Source: Chloroflexi bacterium UBA4730
GTDB lineage: Bacteria; Chloroflexota; Limnocylindria; P2-11E
Direction of reading: 5' to 3'
DNA: 30,610 nt
Assembly (NCBI GenBank): GCA_002404155.1
Contig: DHJC01000088.1
Coordinates: forward strand, 42,441 to 73,050
Positions 1 to 8,667 of the stretch are shown here, one piece after another; positions within the stretch are counted from its first letter, which is position 1, and each line of letters starts with the position of its first letter. The notes below the pieces were generated by a model that had not been told where the DNA came from, ran no database searches, and worked only from the letters and a program-made list of their open reading frames with translations. A program made the translations under genes and the position numbers.

Positions 1-933
1 GAGACGCTCGAGTCGAACGGCTCGTCGTCGATGGCCTCGACGTGCGGCTCGACCCTCGCGCTCATGGACTGCGGCGTGCCGATCAAGACGATGGTCGGCG
101 GGATCGCGATGGGCCTCATCCTCGAGGGTGGCAAATACACGATCCTCACCGACATCCAGGGTCTCGAGGACCACTACGGAGACATGGACTTCAAGGTCAC
201 CGGGTCCGACAGCGGGGTCACCGCCCTCCAGATGGACATCAAGGTGAAGGGCATCACGCTCGAGATCATGCGTGCGGCCCTCGCGCAGGCGCGCGAGGCG
301 CGGCTGTTCATCCTCGGCGAGATGCGCCAGGTCATCGACAAGCCGCGCGCCGAGCTCAACAAGTTCGCGCCGCGCATCGACACGGTCAAGATCAACCCGG
401 ACAAGATCCGCGACATCATCGGGCCCGGTGGCAAGATGATCCGCGCGATCCAGTCCGAATCGGGCACGAACATCGAGGTCGAGGACGACGGCACCATCCG
501 CATCACCGGCGCGAAGCCGGAGGGCCGGGAGAAGGCCCGCGCGATGATCGAGGGCCTCACGAAGGAGCCCGAAGTCGGTGAGGTCTACGAGGGCAAGATC
601 ACGCGGATCATGTCCATCGGCGCGTTCGTCGAGTACCTCCCGGGCAAGGAGGGTCTCGTGCGCGTCTCCGAGATCTCGAACGAGCGGGTGAACAGCATCG
701 AGGACGCCGTGAAGATCGGCGAGCACGTGAAGGTGAAGGTCGCCGAGGTCGACCGGCAGGGCCGGGTGAACCTTTCGATCCGCGCGGTGAACGAGGACCC
801 CGACGAATTCGCTCGTCGCTCGCGCGAGCAGCGCGCCCGGTTCGCCGAGCGCGGTCCCGGCGACGGCGATCGCGGCGGCTTCCGCCCGGGCGGTGGTGGT
901 GGGTTCCGCCGGAGCGGCCCGCCGAGGGGCTAG
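1..933 (+). CDS. pnp: Polyribonucleotide nucleotidyltransferase (PNPase), 3' part
   Basis: This is the C-terminal ~310 residues of PNPase, the phosphorolytic 3'-5' exoribonuclease and RNA-tailing enzyme of the bacterial degradosome. The reading frame is open from base 1, so the gene starts outside the window. What is seen begins in the second RNase PH core domain with the family signature ESNGSSSMAS followed by ALMDCGVPIK. The KH domain follows, with its GxxG loop read as IIGPGGKMI (around bases 415-440). The S1 RNA-binding domain (about 575-790) contains GEVYEGKITRI and GAFVEYLPGKEGLVRVSEIS. The last ~35 residues are a Gly/Arg-rich tail (RGGFRPGGGGGFRR), typical of extra RNA-binding tails in high-GC bacteria. 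The next gene starts 15 nt after the stop, so pnp probably heads or lies within the long rightward operon. Identification is firm; only the N-terminal half is missing. Confidence 0.97.
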   Translation, partial: ETLESNGSSSMASTCGSTLALMDCGVPIKTMVGGIAMGLILEGGKYTILTDIQGLEDHYGDMDFKVTGSDSGVTALQMDIKVKGITLEIMRAALAQAREARLFILGEMRQVIDKPRAELNKFAPRIDTVKINPDKIRDIIGPGGKMIRAIQSESGTNIEVEDDGTIRITGAKPEGREKARAMIEGLTKEPEVGEVYEGKITRIMSIGAFVEYLPGKEGLVRVSEISNERVNSIEDAVKIGEHVKVKVAEVDRQGRVNLSIRAVNEDPDEFARRSREQRARFAERGPGDGDRGGFRPGGGGGFRRSGPPRG

Positions 934-948
934 CGCGCCCTGAACGCG

Positions 949-1737
949 GTGATCGTCACAGCGGACGACCTGGGCCTCTCGCCCGGGGTCACGCGAGGCG
1001 TGCTCGAAGCGCACCGGAACGGCGTGGTGCGCTCAAGCTCCCTCCTCGTCACCTTCCCCGATGGGGAGGAGGCGGCGGAGCTCGCGCGCGCCGAGCGTGA
1101 TCTCGAGGTCGGCCTGCACATCGATCTCGTCGGCGGCCGCCCCGCCTCGGATCCCGCTTCCGTCCCGTCGCTCGTCGACACCGAGGGCCGCTTCCGCCGG
1201 CTCCCCGACTTCACCACGCGGCTGCTCACCGGCCGCATCCGCTCGGCCGAGGTCGCCGCCGAGGTGCGGGCCCAAGCCGCACGGGCGCGGGCGTGGGGCG
1301 TCGAGCCGCTGGCGTGGGACTCGCATCGGCATACTCATCTCATCCCGCCGATCACCCGCGTCGTCGCGCGCCTGGCGCGCGAGCACCGGGTGCGGTACCT
1401 GCGGCGCGCCACGCCACCGCGCATCGCGGCGGCCGTGAAGGCCCAGCTCCTGGGCGCGGCGTCGCTCGTCGACCGGGCCCTGCTGCGCGGCATCCCCGGG
1501 AACGACTGGTTCGTGGACCTCTCGGCACTCCCGCGCCGACCGGACGCCGCCGCGGTCGCGCTGTACGCGGCCTACCCGGGGGTGGGGGAGATCATCGCCC
1601 ACCCCGGATACCCGGATGACGTGCTTCGCGCGACCGGCGATGGGCTCCTCCTGCAGCGCCACGACGATCTGCAGGTCCTGACCGACGACCTCGTCCGGAG
1701 CGCGCTGGGCGACCTGATCCGCTGGCGGGTCCGCTAG
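949..1737 (+). CDS. ChbG/YdjC-family carbohydrate deacetylase-like protein
   Basis: A 262-residue protein of the YdjC/ChbG family, metal-dependent TIM-barrel-like deacetylases acting on N-acetylated sugars such as diacetylchitobiose; hopanoid-related members also exist. The N-terminus reads IVTADDLGLSPGV, the family's metal-binding DD motif. It is followed by GLHIDL, DSHRHTHL and the late AHPGYPDD, which supply the expected Asp/His ligands. Length and motif order fit an intact enzyme. The GTG at 949 puts the core strand at residues 2-6, as is usual for the family; there is no better upstream start because the pnp stop lies in the same frame. The next gene begins at the very next base. The substrate cannot be read from sequence, and no chitin or peptidoglycan genes are adjacent, so the role in this operon is open. 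Confidence 0.85.
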   Translation: MIVTADDLGLSPGVTRGVLEAHRNGVVRSSSLLVTFPDGEEAAELARAERDLEVGLHIDLVGGRPASDPASVPSLVDTEGRFRRLPDFTTRLLTGRIRSAEVAAEVRAQAARARAWGVEPLAWDSHRHTHLIPPITRVVARLAREHRVRYLRRATPPRIAAAVKAQLLGAASLVDRALLRGIPGNDWFVDLSALPRRPDAAAVALYAAYPGVGEIIAHPGYPDDVLRATGDGLLLQRHDDLQVLTDDLVRSALGDLIRWRVR

Positions 1738-2412
1738 GTGCCGGGCGGCACGACCACCGCCGCGCTCGAGCGAGCGGTCCATCGCTATCGGGACACGTCG
1801 TTCATCGCTCGCACCCACGTCCACGGCCGCGCGTTCCTCTCGGATTTGGCGTTCGTCGACCGCTATGTGCCTCGGCACGGATTCATCGTCGACCTCGGCT
1901 GCGGCCACGGCCTGTTCGCGAATCTACTTGTCGAATCCTCGGCCGGCAGGCGGGTCCTCGGCGTCGACATCGATGAGCGCAAGATCGCGGTCGCGCGATC
2001 GACGGTGGATGAGCGCGAATCGATCCGATTCGAGCTCGGCGACATCGTGCACGAGGCCGTCCCGAAGTGTGACGCGGTGACGATCGTCGACGTGCTGTAC
2101 CTCCTGGCGCCAGGCGACCAGGAGGAGGTGCTCCGAAAGGCCGCGGGCGCGCTCGCGGAGAACGCACCGCTCGTGGTGAAGGCCCAGGAACGGGCGCCCA
2201 GCCCGCGCTACGCGCTGACCTACGCGCAGGAGCTCGTCGCCACCTCGATCGGTCTCACCCGGGGCCGCCGGGGCCGCTTCCACTTCCTCGCCCGAGCGGA
2301 GGCCGTCGCCATGTTCGAGCGCGCCGGATTCCTCGTCGACGTCATCGAGATGCCCGGCCGGCCCTACACCGACGTCGTCTACCTCGCCCGGAAAGCACCG
2401 GCGCCCCGATAA
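1738..2412 (+). CDS. Class I SAM-dependent methyltransferase
   Basis: A 224-residue protein with a Rossmann-type methyltransferase core. Motif I is FIVDLGCGHGLFANLL (about residues 49-64), followed by the acidic motif II segment VLGVDIDERKIAVAR. A motif IV-like stretch, DAVTIVDVLYLL, lies near residue 115. There is no signal peptide and no added domain. The GTG start directly abuts the stop of the preceding gene, so translational coupling is likely. The C-terminal part (ERAGFLVDVIEMPGRPYTDVVYLARK) is like the small-molecule methyltransferases that end in a substrate-lid strand pair. The acceptor substrate is unknown; the fold assignment is secure. Confidence 0.85.
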   Translation: MPGGTTTAALERAVHRYRDTSFIARTHVHGRAFLSDLAFVDRYVPRHGFIVDLGCGHGLFANLLVESSAGRRVLGVDIDERKIAVARSTVDERESIRFELGDIVHEAVPKCDAVTIVDVLYLLAPGDQEEVLRKAAGALAENAPLVVKAQERAPSPRYALTYAQELVATSIGLTRGRRGRFHFLARAEAVAMFERAGFLVDVIEMPGRPYTDVVYLARKAPAPR

Positions 2413-2420
2413 TCAGCGAT

Positions 2421-3041
2421 GTGGATGACACGCTGGCGGCGCTGGCCGATGAGATTCGCGCGTGCACGGCCTGTCCGCTTCACCGGAGCGCCCGCCAGGC
2501 CGTACCAGGCGAGGGGAGCGCCGAGTCGGGGATCCTCTTCCTGGGCGAGGCGCCGGGGTACAACGAAGACGTCCAGGGCCGCCCGTTCGTCGGCGCGGCC
2601 GGCCAGCTCCTCGATCAGCTCCTCTCCGGGATCGGCCTCGACCGCAGCAAGGTCTTCATCACGAACGTCGTCCGGCACCGGCCGCCCGAGAACCGCGACC
2701 CGCTCCCCGAAGAAGTGGCCGCGTGCCACGTCTGGTTCGAGCGACATCTGTTGGCCCTCAAGCCGAAGGTCGTCGTGACCCTCGGCCGGCACGCCATGTA
2801 CAAGTTCTTCCCCGGCGAATCCATCTCGCGTGTCCATGGACACGCACGAAAGAAGGACGGCATCACGATCTTCCCGGTCTTCCACCCCGCAGCCGCGCTC
2901 CACCAACCGTCACTGCGCGCAGATCTCGAGAAGGACTTCCAGGCGCTGGCGACGTTCCTCGAAACGGCTCCGCGACCCGCCGCGCCCGCGCCGGAGCCCC
3001 CGAAGGCCACGCCGGCCGAGCAGATGACCCTCCTTGGCTAG
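2421..3041 (+). CDS. Family 4 uracil-DNA glycosylase (Fe-S type)
   Basis: A 206-residue uracil-DNA glycosylase of the thermophile/SPO1 type (family 4), which excises uracil from deaminated DNA. The active-site motif is LGEAPGYNED (residues 41-50) followed by GRPFVGAAGQLLD. The second motif is HPAAAL (155-160). Two N-terminal cysteines, C15 and C18, and C102 match three of the four cysteines that bind the [4Fe-4S] cluster in family 4. The remaining cysteine, normally in the sequence KCRPP, is His86 here (NVVRHRPPENR). The last ~25 residues are a Pro/Ala-rich tail. The GTG start lies 8 nt past the previous stop. The 3' end overlaps rnj by 8 nt. The activity is probable, but the altered cluster ligand sets it apart from the characterised enzymes. 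Confidence 0.9.
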   Translation: MDDTLAALADEIRACTACPLHRSARQAVPGEGSAESGILFLGEAPGYNEDVQGRPFVGAAGQLLDQLLSGIGLDRSKVFITNVVRHRPPENRDPLPEEVAACHVWFERHLLALKPKVVVTLGRHAMYKFFPGESISRVHGHARKKDGITIFPVFHPAAALHQPSLRADLEKDFQALATFLETAPRPAAPAPEPPKATPAEQMTLLG

Positions 3042-4698
3042 CCCGGTCCGCGTCATCCCGCTCGGCGGCGTCGGCGAGATCGGCAAGAACATGATGGCGA
3101 TCGAGCAGGGCGACGACATCGTCGTCGTCGACGCCGGCCTCATGTTCCCCGACGACGAGATGCTCGGCATCGACATCGTGATCCCCGACATCCGCTACCT
3201 CCGCGAGCGCAAGGACAAGGTCAAGGGCATCCTCATCACCCACGCGCACGAGGACCACATCGGCGCGCTGCCGTACGTGCTGCGCGACTTCCCGAATGTG
3301 CCGATCCACGGGACGAAGCTCACCCTCGGCCTCATCCGCACGAAGCTGCGGGAGCACAAGCTCGCGGATCGCACGGTGTTTCGCGAGATCGAGCCGGGCA
3401 CGCCGTTCAGCATCGGCGCGTTCCGCTGCGACTCGTACTTCGTCTGCCACAGCATCCCCGACGCCGTCGGCGTCACGATCGAGACCGCGCAGGGCACGAT
3501 CGTCCACTCCGGCGACTGGAAGTTCGACCACACGCCGGTCGACGGTCGCCAGACAGATTTCGCGCGGCTCTCGGCGATCGCCGCGAAGGGCGTGCTCCTG
3601 CTGCTGTCCGATTCGACGCGCGCCGAGGTCCCCGGCTACACGCCGTCGGAGCGTCACGTCGGCGAGATCTTCGACGGGATCATGTCGCGCGCCCAGGGGC
3701 GCATCATCACGACGACATTCGCGTCGAACATCTCGCGCATCAAGCAGATCGTCGACATCGCGCATGCCTGGGGTCGCCGCACGGCGATCATCGGCCGCTC
3801 GATGGAGAACTACACCAAGACCGCGCGCGAGCTCGGCTACCTCGAGTACCCGGAGGGCGCCATCGTCCACGCGGCCGAGATTGGGAAGTTCCCGGACAAC
3901 GAGCTCTGCATCATCACCACGGGCAGCCAGGGCGAGCCGACGAGCGCGCTCTCCCGAATGGCTCTCGGGGACCACCGCCACGTCGCGGTGAAGGAGGGCG
4001 ACACCGTCGTCATGTCCTCCAACCCGATCCCCGGCAACGAGGAGCTCGTGAGCCGTACGGTCGACAACCTCTTCAAGCTCGGCGCGGACGTCGTGTACGA
4101 CGCCGGCGCACGACCGCACGTGTCCGGCCACGCGAGCCAGGAAGAGCTGAAGCTGCTCCTCAACATCCTCCAACCGAAACACTTCGTGCCGATCCACGGC
4201 GAGTACCGGATGCTCGTGCGCCACGCCCGCATGGCGATCGACGTCGGGGTCGATGCGGACAAGTCGTTCATCATCACGAACGGCGACGTCCTCGAGATCA
4301 GCGACCGCGGCGCCAAGGTGGGGGAGCACGTCGCGTCGGGCCAGGTGTACGTCGACGGCCTCGGCGTCGGCGATGTGAGCCAATCGGTCATGCGCGACCG
4401 GGTGTCCATTGGCAACGAGGGTGTGTTCCTTGTCGTCGTCACCATCGATCAGCAGACCGGCGCGGTCGTCGCCGGACCGGACATCACCACGAAGGGCTTC
4501 TTGCCCGAGCACGACGCCTCGGGGCTCCTCGAGGAAGCGCGACAGAAGGTGCTCGACGGCCTGGCCCAGGCACAGACCGGACCGCACTTCGCCGAGGCGT
4601 CGGCGCTGAAGGACGCGATCCACCAGAGTCTCAGCTCGTTCCTCTATGAGCGCACGAAACGCCGGCCGATGGTGTTGCCGGTGATCATGCAGGTCTGA
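3034..4698 (+). CDS. rnj: Ribonuclease J
   Basis: A 554-residue metallo-beta-lactamase/beta-CASP ribonuclease of the RNase J family, with 5'-3' exonuclease and endonuclease activity on mRNA and rRNA precursors. The N-terminus VIPLGGVGEIGKNM is diagnostic. The zinc-binding motif is THAHEDHIG, with H70, H72, D74 and H75. Later family motifs are HSGDWKFDHTPVDG, the beta-CASP segment with ITTTFASNISRI, HVSGHASQEEL, and FVPIHGEYRML. The length matches single-copy RNase J proteins. The TTG at 3034 is the best start because it gives the usual 7-residue lead into the first strand; it overlaps the UDG stop by 8 nt. The stop overlaps ftsK by one base. Adjacent pnp supports a role in the same RNA-decay machinery. 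Confidence 0.96.
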   Translation: MASPVRVIPLGGVGEIGKNMMAIEQGDDIVVVDAGLMFPDDEMLGIDIVIPDIRYLRERKDKVKGILITHAHEDHIGALPYVLRDFPNVPIHGTKLTLGLIRTKLREHKLADRTVFREIEPGTPFSIGAFRCDSYFVCHSIPDAVGVTIETAQGTIVHSGDWKFDHTPVDGRQTDFARLSAIAAKGVLLLLSDSTRAEVPGYTPSERHVGEIFDGIMSRAQGRIITTTFASNISRIKQIVDIAHAWGRRTAIIGRSMENYTKTARELGYLEYPEGAIVHAAEIGKFPDNELCIITTGSQGEPTSALSRMALGDHRHVAVKEGDTVVMSSNPIPGNEELVSRTVDNLFKLGADVVYDAGARPHVSGHASQEELKLLLNILQPKHFVPIHGEYRMLVRHARMAIDVGVDADKSFIITNGDVLEISDRGAKVGEHVASGQVYVDGLGVGDVSQSVMRDRVSIGNEGVFLVVVTIDQQTGAVVAGPDITTKGFLPEHDASGLLEEARQKVLDGLAQAQTGPHFAEASALKDAIHQSLSSFLYERTKRRPMVLPVIMQV

Positions 4699-6899
4699 TG
4701 GCGAGGAAGACGAGCGCGCGCAGGACGACGAGCAGGCGCGAGGCCACGCCCGGCGCCCGGATGCGTGCCGAGGTCCGCGACCACATCATCGGCGTCGCGC
4801 TCGGTCTGTTCGGGCTGCTGTCGGTCGTCGCGCTGCTCTCCAGCGGCGGCTCCGTGCTCGACTGGTGGCGCTCGGTGATGACCGGGTCCCTCGGCTGGGG
4901 CGCCAGCCTCATCCCGGTCGCCTTCTTCATCTCGGCGGCGATCGTGTGGCGGCGCGCGCTCGCGCGACGGCTGCTGCTCCCGGGCATCGGCGCGCTCCTG
5001 GTCGTCATCGCGCTGCTCGGCATCGTGCACGTCTTGACGGGCAACGGCGGCGCGCTCGGCCGCGCGGTCGCCACCGGGGCCACGACCGGTCTCGGCGGCG
5101 TCGGCGGCGTCATCCTGCTACTGGCGGTGCTCGCCATCGGTGTCGTGATCGCCGCGAACCGCACGCTCCAGGAGCTCGCACGGCCCGCGCTCGATCGGCG
5201 GCCGCAGCTCGCGTTCCGGCAGGGCATGGCGTTGCCCGGTGGGACGGCGGCTGCCGACTGGGGCTCGGCCGGAGCGGCGGGCCGGCCCGAGGAGGATCGC
5301 CCTATCAAGATCAACATGCCGGAGGAGCGGCCGGTGAGGCCGCCCAGGCCGGTCGTCCAGCAGGAGGTCCTCCCGCTGGCCCCGGAGGTCATCGCGCCAC
5401 CGGGTGGCGCCCTGGCAGGCCTGCCGTCGGCCATCATCGCTGCCGAGGGAGTCATGCACGCCGAACCGCCGGACGTCCCGTGGCAGCTGCCGTCGCTCGA
5501 TCTGCTCGAGGAAGGGTCGGCGGCGCGATCGGGGAAGGACGAGGTGATGCGCAACACGCGCGTCATCGAGGAGACGCTCGCGCACTTCAACATCGTCGCG
5601 AAGGTCGTCGAGGTCAGCGTGGGCCCCGTCGTGACCCGCTACGAGCTGAAGCCGGCGCCCGGCGTGAAGCTGTCGCGCATCGAGGCGCTCGACAGCGACC
5701 TATCGCTCGCGCTCGCCGCGCGCACGCTGCGGATCGAAGCGCCCGTGCCGGGAAAGAGCGTTGTCGGCATCGAGGTTCCCAATCTCGCGATCGGGATGGT
5801 GACGCTGAAGGACGTCGCGGAGACGGCGATGTTCAAGGACGCGAGCTCCAAGCTCACCGTGGCGCTCGGCCGCGACGTCGCGGGGTCGCCGATCGTGGCG
5901 GACCTGGCGAAGCTGCCGCACCTGCTCATCGCCGGCCAGACCGGCTCCGGGAAGAGCGTGGCGATCAACTCGATCATCTGCAGCCTGTTGCTGAGCGCCA
6001 CGCCCGACGACGTGCGGCTCATCCTCGCCGACCCGAAGCGTGTCGAGCTCGCGGGGTTCAACAACATCCCGCACCTGGTCGTGCCGGTCGTGACCGACCA
6101 CGACAAGATCCTCAACGCCCTGTACTGGGCAGTGGGTGAGATGGACCGTCGTTACCGGCTGTTCGCGCGCGCGACGGCGCGGAACATCGGCGCGTACAAC
6201 GCGGCGCGCACCGGCCCCGACCGCGTGCCGTACATCGTGCTCATCATCGACGAGCTCGCCGACCTCATGATGTCGGCCCCGATCCAGGTCGAGAAGGCGA
6301 TCACGCGACTGGCCCAGCTCGCCCGGGCGACCGGCATCCACCTCGTCGTGGCGACCCAGCGTCCGTCGGTCGACGTCATCACCGGTCTGATCAAGGCGAA
6401 CATCCCCGCGCGCATCGCGTTCGCGACCGCGTCGTCGATCGACTCGCGCACGATCCTGGACATGACCGGCGCTGAGAAGCTCCTCGGCCGCGGCGACATG
6501 CTCGTGCTGCCGCCCGACGCGCCGAAGCCCATGCGCGCGCAGGGCGTGTTCGTCTCGGACCGCGAGATCGAGGCCGTCACCCGGCACTGGAGGCAGCAGC
6601 GTGACCCCAACTACCGGCTCGAGATCCTCGAGGACCAGGAGCGGGCGAAGCAGCGCGAGGACGGCGGCGACTCCGAGATCGCGGACGACCGCTACGAGGA
6701 GGCCGTCGATATCGTGCGGCACGCGGGCCAGGCGTCGGTCTCGATGCTGCAACGGAAGATGACCATCGGCTTCGCACGCGCGGGCCGGCTCGTCGACATC
6801 ATGGAGCAGGAGGGTGTCATCGGCCCGTCGGTGGGACCGGGCAAGATGCGCCAGGTTTATGGCTCGCGTTCGTCCGCGGCCGCGCGAGATGACGCGTAG
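4698..6899 (+). CDS. ftsK: DNA translocase FtsK/SpoIIIE
   Basis: A 733-residue septum-anchored DNA pump that clears and partitions chromosome ends at division. After a basic 30-residue lead there are four membrane spans (roughly residues 31-50, 62-85, 90-112 and 125-150). A Pro-rich linker follows to about residue 270. The motor domain has Walker A as AGQTGSGKS (~412-420), Walker B as VLIIDELADL (~514-523) and VATQRPSVDVITGLIKANIPARIAFA, the FtsK signature. The C-terminal gamma winged helix (from about residue 667, ending in GPGKMRQVY) is present, so recognition of oriented DNA motifs and XerCD activation is plausible. The ATG overlaps the rnj stop by one base and the stop overlaps the next gene by one base. 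The linker is short compared with the E. coli protein. Confidence 0.96.
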   Translation: MARKTSARRTTSRREATPGARMRAEVRDHIIGVALGLFGLLSVVALLSSGGSVLDWWRSVMTGSLGWGASLIPVAFFISAAIVWRRALARRLLLPGIGALLVVIALLGIVHVLTGNGGALGRAVATGATTGLGGVGGVILLLAVLAIGVVIAANRTLQELARPALDRRPQLAFRQGMALPGGTAAADWGSAGAAGRPEEDRPIKINMPEERPVRPPRPVVQQEVLPLAPEVIAPPGGALAGLPSAIIAAEGVMHAEPPDVPWQLPSLDLLEEGSAARSGKDEVMRNTRVIEETLAHFNIVAKVVEVSVGPVVTRYELKPAPGVKLSRIEALDSDLSLALAARTLRIEAPVPGKSVVGIEVPNLAIGMVTLKDVAETAMFKDASSKLTVALGRDVAGSPIVADLAKLPHLLIAGQTGSGKSVAINSIICSLLLSATPDDVRLILADPKRVELAGFNNIPHLVVPVVTDHDKILNALYWAVGEMDRRYRLFARATARNIGAYNAARTGPDRVPYIVLIIDELADLMMSAPIQVEKAITRLAQLARATGIHLVVATQRPSVDVITGLIKANIPARIAFATASSIDSRTILDMTGAEKLLGRGDMLVLPPDAPKPMRAQGVFVSDREIEAVTRHWRQQRDPNYRLEILEDQERAKQREDGGDSEIADDRYEEAVDIVRHAGQASVSMLQRKMTIGFARAGRLVDIMEQEGVIGPSVGPGKMRQVYGSRSSAAARDDA

Positions 6900-8065
6900 T
6901 GGCCCGGCTCGGTGACGCGCTACGTGAGCAACGCGAGCGGATGGGCGTCAGGATGCAACAGGCCGCCGAGGACACCCGCATCCGCGAGAAGTTCCTGCAG
7001 GCGATCGAAAGCGGCGACTACCAGTCGCTCCCGGGCACCGTGTACACGAAAGGGTTCCTCCGAAACTACGCGGAGTACCTGAACCTCGACGCCGAGGAGA
7101 TGGTCGCGCTCTACACGGGCGAGCGCGGCGGGCCCGAGCCGGCTCGGAGCTTCTCTCCGATGAAGCCGCTCGTGAAGCGCAGCTTCATCTTCACGCCGAC
7201 GGTCCTCGGGCCGGTGGTCGTGCTCGCGGGCGTCCTGCTATTCGTCGGCTACGTCTACTACCAGTTCACGAACTTCGCGGTCGCGCCGCGGGTCGACATC
7301 ACCGATCCGCCGGGCGATGCGGTCTCGCAGACCACGGAGTACATCGTGAAAGGAAAGACCAATCCCGAGGGCCGCATCACCGTGCGGACCTCGCCCGGCC
7401 TCGACACCATCAATGACGTCCACCCCGCCACGGATGGGACGTTCAGCGTGACCGTGCCGCTCAAGCCGGGACCGAACCACGTCGAGGTTCAGGTGCTCGA
7501 TCCCTCGGGCAAGCTCGCGCAGGCGTCGCGCACCATCCAGCTGAACCCGGTCGTGTCGAACGACCAGCAGGCGCCGCAGCTGATCATCGAGCAACCGGCG
7601 AACGGCGTCACGTACACGAACGCACCGGTCACGGTGTCCGGCCGCGTCGACAAATCGGTCGCGAGCGTGACGGTGAACGGCGCGGCGGCGGCGGTCGGCA
7701 CCGACGGAACGTTCAGCGTGACGGTGAACTTCGTCGCCGGGCCGCAGACGATCCACGTCGCCGCCAGGACCGCCACGGGCGCCGAGGTCCAGGAGACCCG
7801 TACGGTGGCGGTCTCGTACACCGCCGCGGTCGTCACGGTGCGCATCACGGGTGGCGAGGCGTGGATCCTCGTCACCGTGGACGGCACCCAGGCGCCCGGC
7901 ACGAACAAGATCTTCCCGAACGGCCAGGCGCTCACGTTCAGCGGGAAGGCCGTCAGCGTGCGGTCCGGCAACGCGGGGGTGACGTTCCTCGCGTTCAATG
8001 GGCAGGACATCGGGAAGATGGGGGAGGTCGGGCAGGTGACGGACCGCTCGTTCAGCGCGCCATGA
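6899..8065 (+). CDS. RodZ-like membrane protein with HTH, Ig-like repeats and DUF4115-type end
   Basis: A 388-residue single-pass protein. Residues 1-75 form a Cro/CI-type helix-turn-helix as in RodZ (LGDALREQRERMGV, EDTRIREKFLQAIESGDY, PGTVYTKGFLRNYAEYL). One membrane span (FTPTVLGPVVVLAGVLLFVGYVYY) follows at about 100-123. Outside come two successive ~85-residue beta-sandwich-like repeats, each holding the phrase DGTFSVTV and ending in an H-V-tail strand pattern. The last ~80 residues (AWILVTVDGTQAPGTNKIFPNG, then SGKAVSVRSGNAG) look like the DUF4115 domain that ends many RodZ proteins. RodZ links MreB to the elongation machinery; no mreB lies nearby, so a cell-shape role is inferred from homology only. 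GTG start, one-base overlap with ftsK, and an ATGA overlap with pgsA. Confidence 0.85.
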   Translation: MARLGDALREQRERMGVRMQQAAEDTRIREKFLQAIESGDYQSLPGTVYTKGFLRNYAEYLNLDAEEMVALYTGERGGPEPARSFSPMKPLVKRSFIFTPTVLGPVVVLAGVLLFVGYVYYQFTNFAVAPRVDITDPPGDAVSQTTEYIVKGKTNPEGRITVRTSPGLDTINDVHPATDGTFSVTVPLKPGPNHVEVQVLDPSGKLAQASRTIQLNPVVSNDQQAPQLIIEQPANGVTYTNAPVTVSGRVDKSVASVTVNGAAAAVGTDGTFSVTVNFVAGPQTIHVAARTATGAEVQETRTVAVSYTAAVVTVRITGGEAWILVTVDGTQAPGTNKIFPNGQALTFSGKAVSVRSGNAGVTFLAFNGQDIGKMGEVGQVTDRSFSAP

Positions 8066-8667
8066 CCTTCAATCTGCCCCTCGGCCTGGTCTTCGCGCGC
8101 ATGCTCGCGGTCGTGCCGATCGTCCTGCTCCTGCAGGCGGGCGACGAGCGGAGCGCGACCTGGGCGTTCCTCGTCTTCTGCCTCGCGGCGCTCACCGACG
8201 CGGTGGATGGGCGGCTGGCGCGGCGCATGGGTCAGGTCACGCGCCTCGGGACATTCCTCGACCCGCTCGCGGACAAGTTGCTCGTCATCGGCACCCTGAT
8301 CCCGCTCCAGGCCCGGGGTCTCGTGCCGGCGTGGGTCGTGGTGGTGGTGGTGGCCCGCGAGCTCGCGGTCACGAACCTGCGTGCGATCGCCTCGGCGCGC
8401 GGGTACAGCGTCGGCGCCAGCCTGTATGGAAAGGTGAAGACCATCTTCCAGGCCTGCGCCGCGGCCGGGCTCCTGCTGCTCCTCGCGGTACCGTCGCTGC
8501 CGCTCGCATACCTCGCGTACGCGCTGCTCAGCGCGGCCCTCGTGCTCACGCTGCTATCAGGCATCGACTACATGTGGAAGGCGTCCTTCGCGATCGCCGG
8601 CCGGGGCGTGCCCGACCGGTGGCGCCTCGCGCCGCACGAGGGCGCCGCCCGCACGCGTGCCCGCTAA
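8062..8667 (+). CDS. pgsA: CDP-diacylglycerol-glycerol-3-phosphate 3-phosphatidyltransferase (CDP-alcohol transferase)
   Basis: A 201-residue integral membrane CDP-alcohol phosphotransferase, most like PgsA, which makes phosphatidylglycerol phosphate from CDP-diacylglycerol and glycerol 3-phosphate. The full family signature is present: D49-G50-x2-A-R-x8-G-x3-D67-x3-D71, read as DGRLARR followed by GTFLDPLADK. About five to six hydrophobic spans surround it, and the second half holds AYGK-like substrate positions as LYGKVKTIFQ. The ATG at 8062 overlaps the previous stop as ATGA. The C-terminus is basic and cytosolic. The 3' end overlaps pncC by 11 nt; a pgsA-cinA order is common in bacteria and supports the call. 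Another alcohol acceptor (for example inositol phosphate) cannot be excluded from the motif alone. Confidence 0.9.
   Translation: MTFNLPLGLVFARMLAVVPIVLLLQAGDERSATWAFLVFCLAALTDAVDGRLARRMGQVTRLGTFLDPLADKLLVIGTLIPLQARGLVPAWVVVVVVARELAVTNLRAIASARGYSVGASLYGKVKTIFQACAAAGLLLLLAVPSLPLAYLAYALLSAALVLTLLSGIDYMWKASFAIAGRGVPDRWRLAPHEGAARTRAR

Noticed and set aside
2863..4623. Very long open frame antisense to rnj
   Set aside because: It has the Arg/Asp/Val/Leu-rich composition of GC-rich shadow frames and no recognisable motif; the RNase J motifs are on the plus strand.
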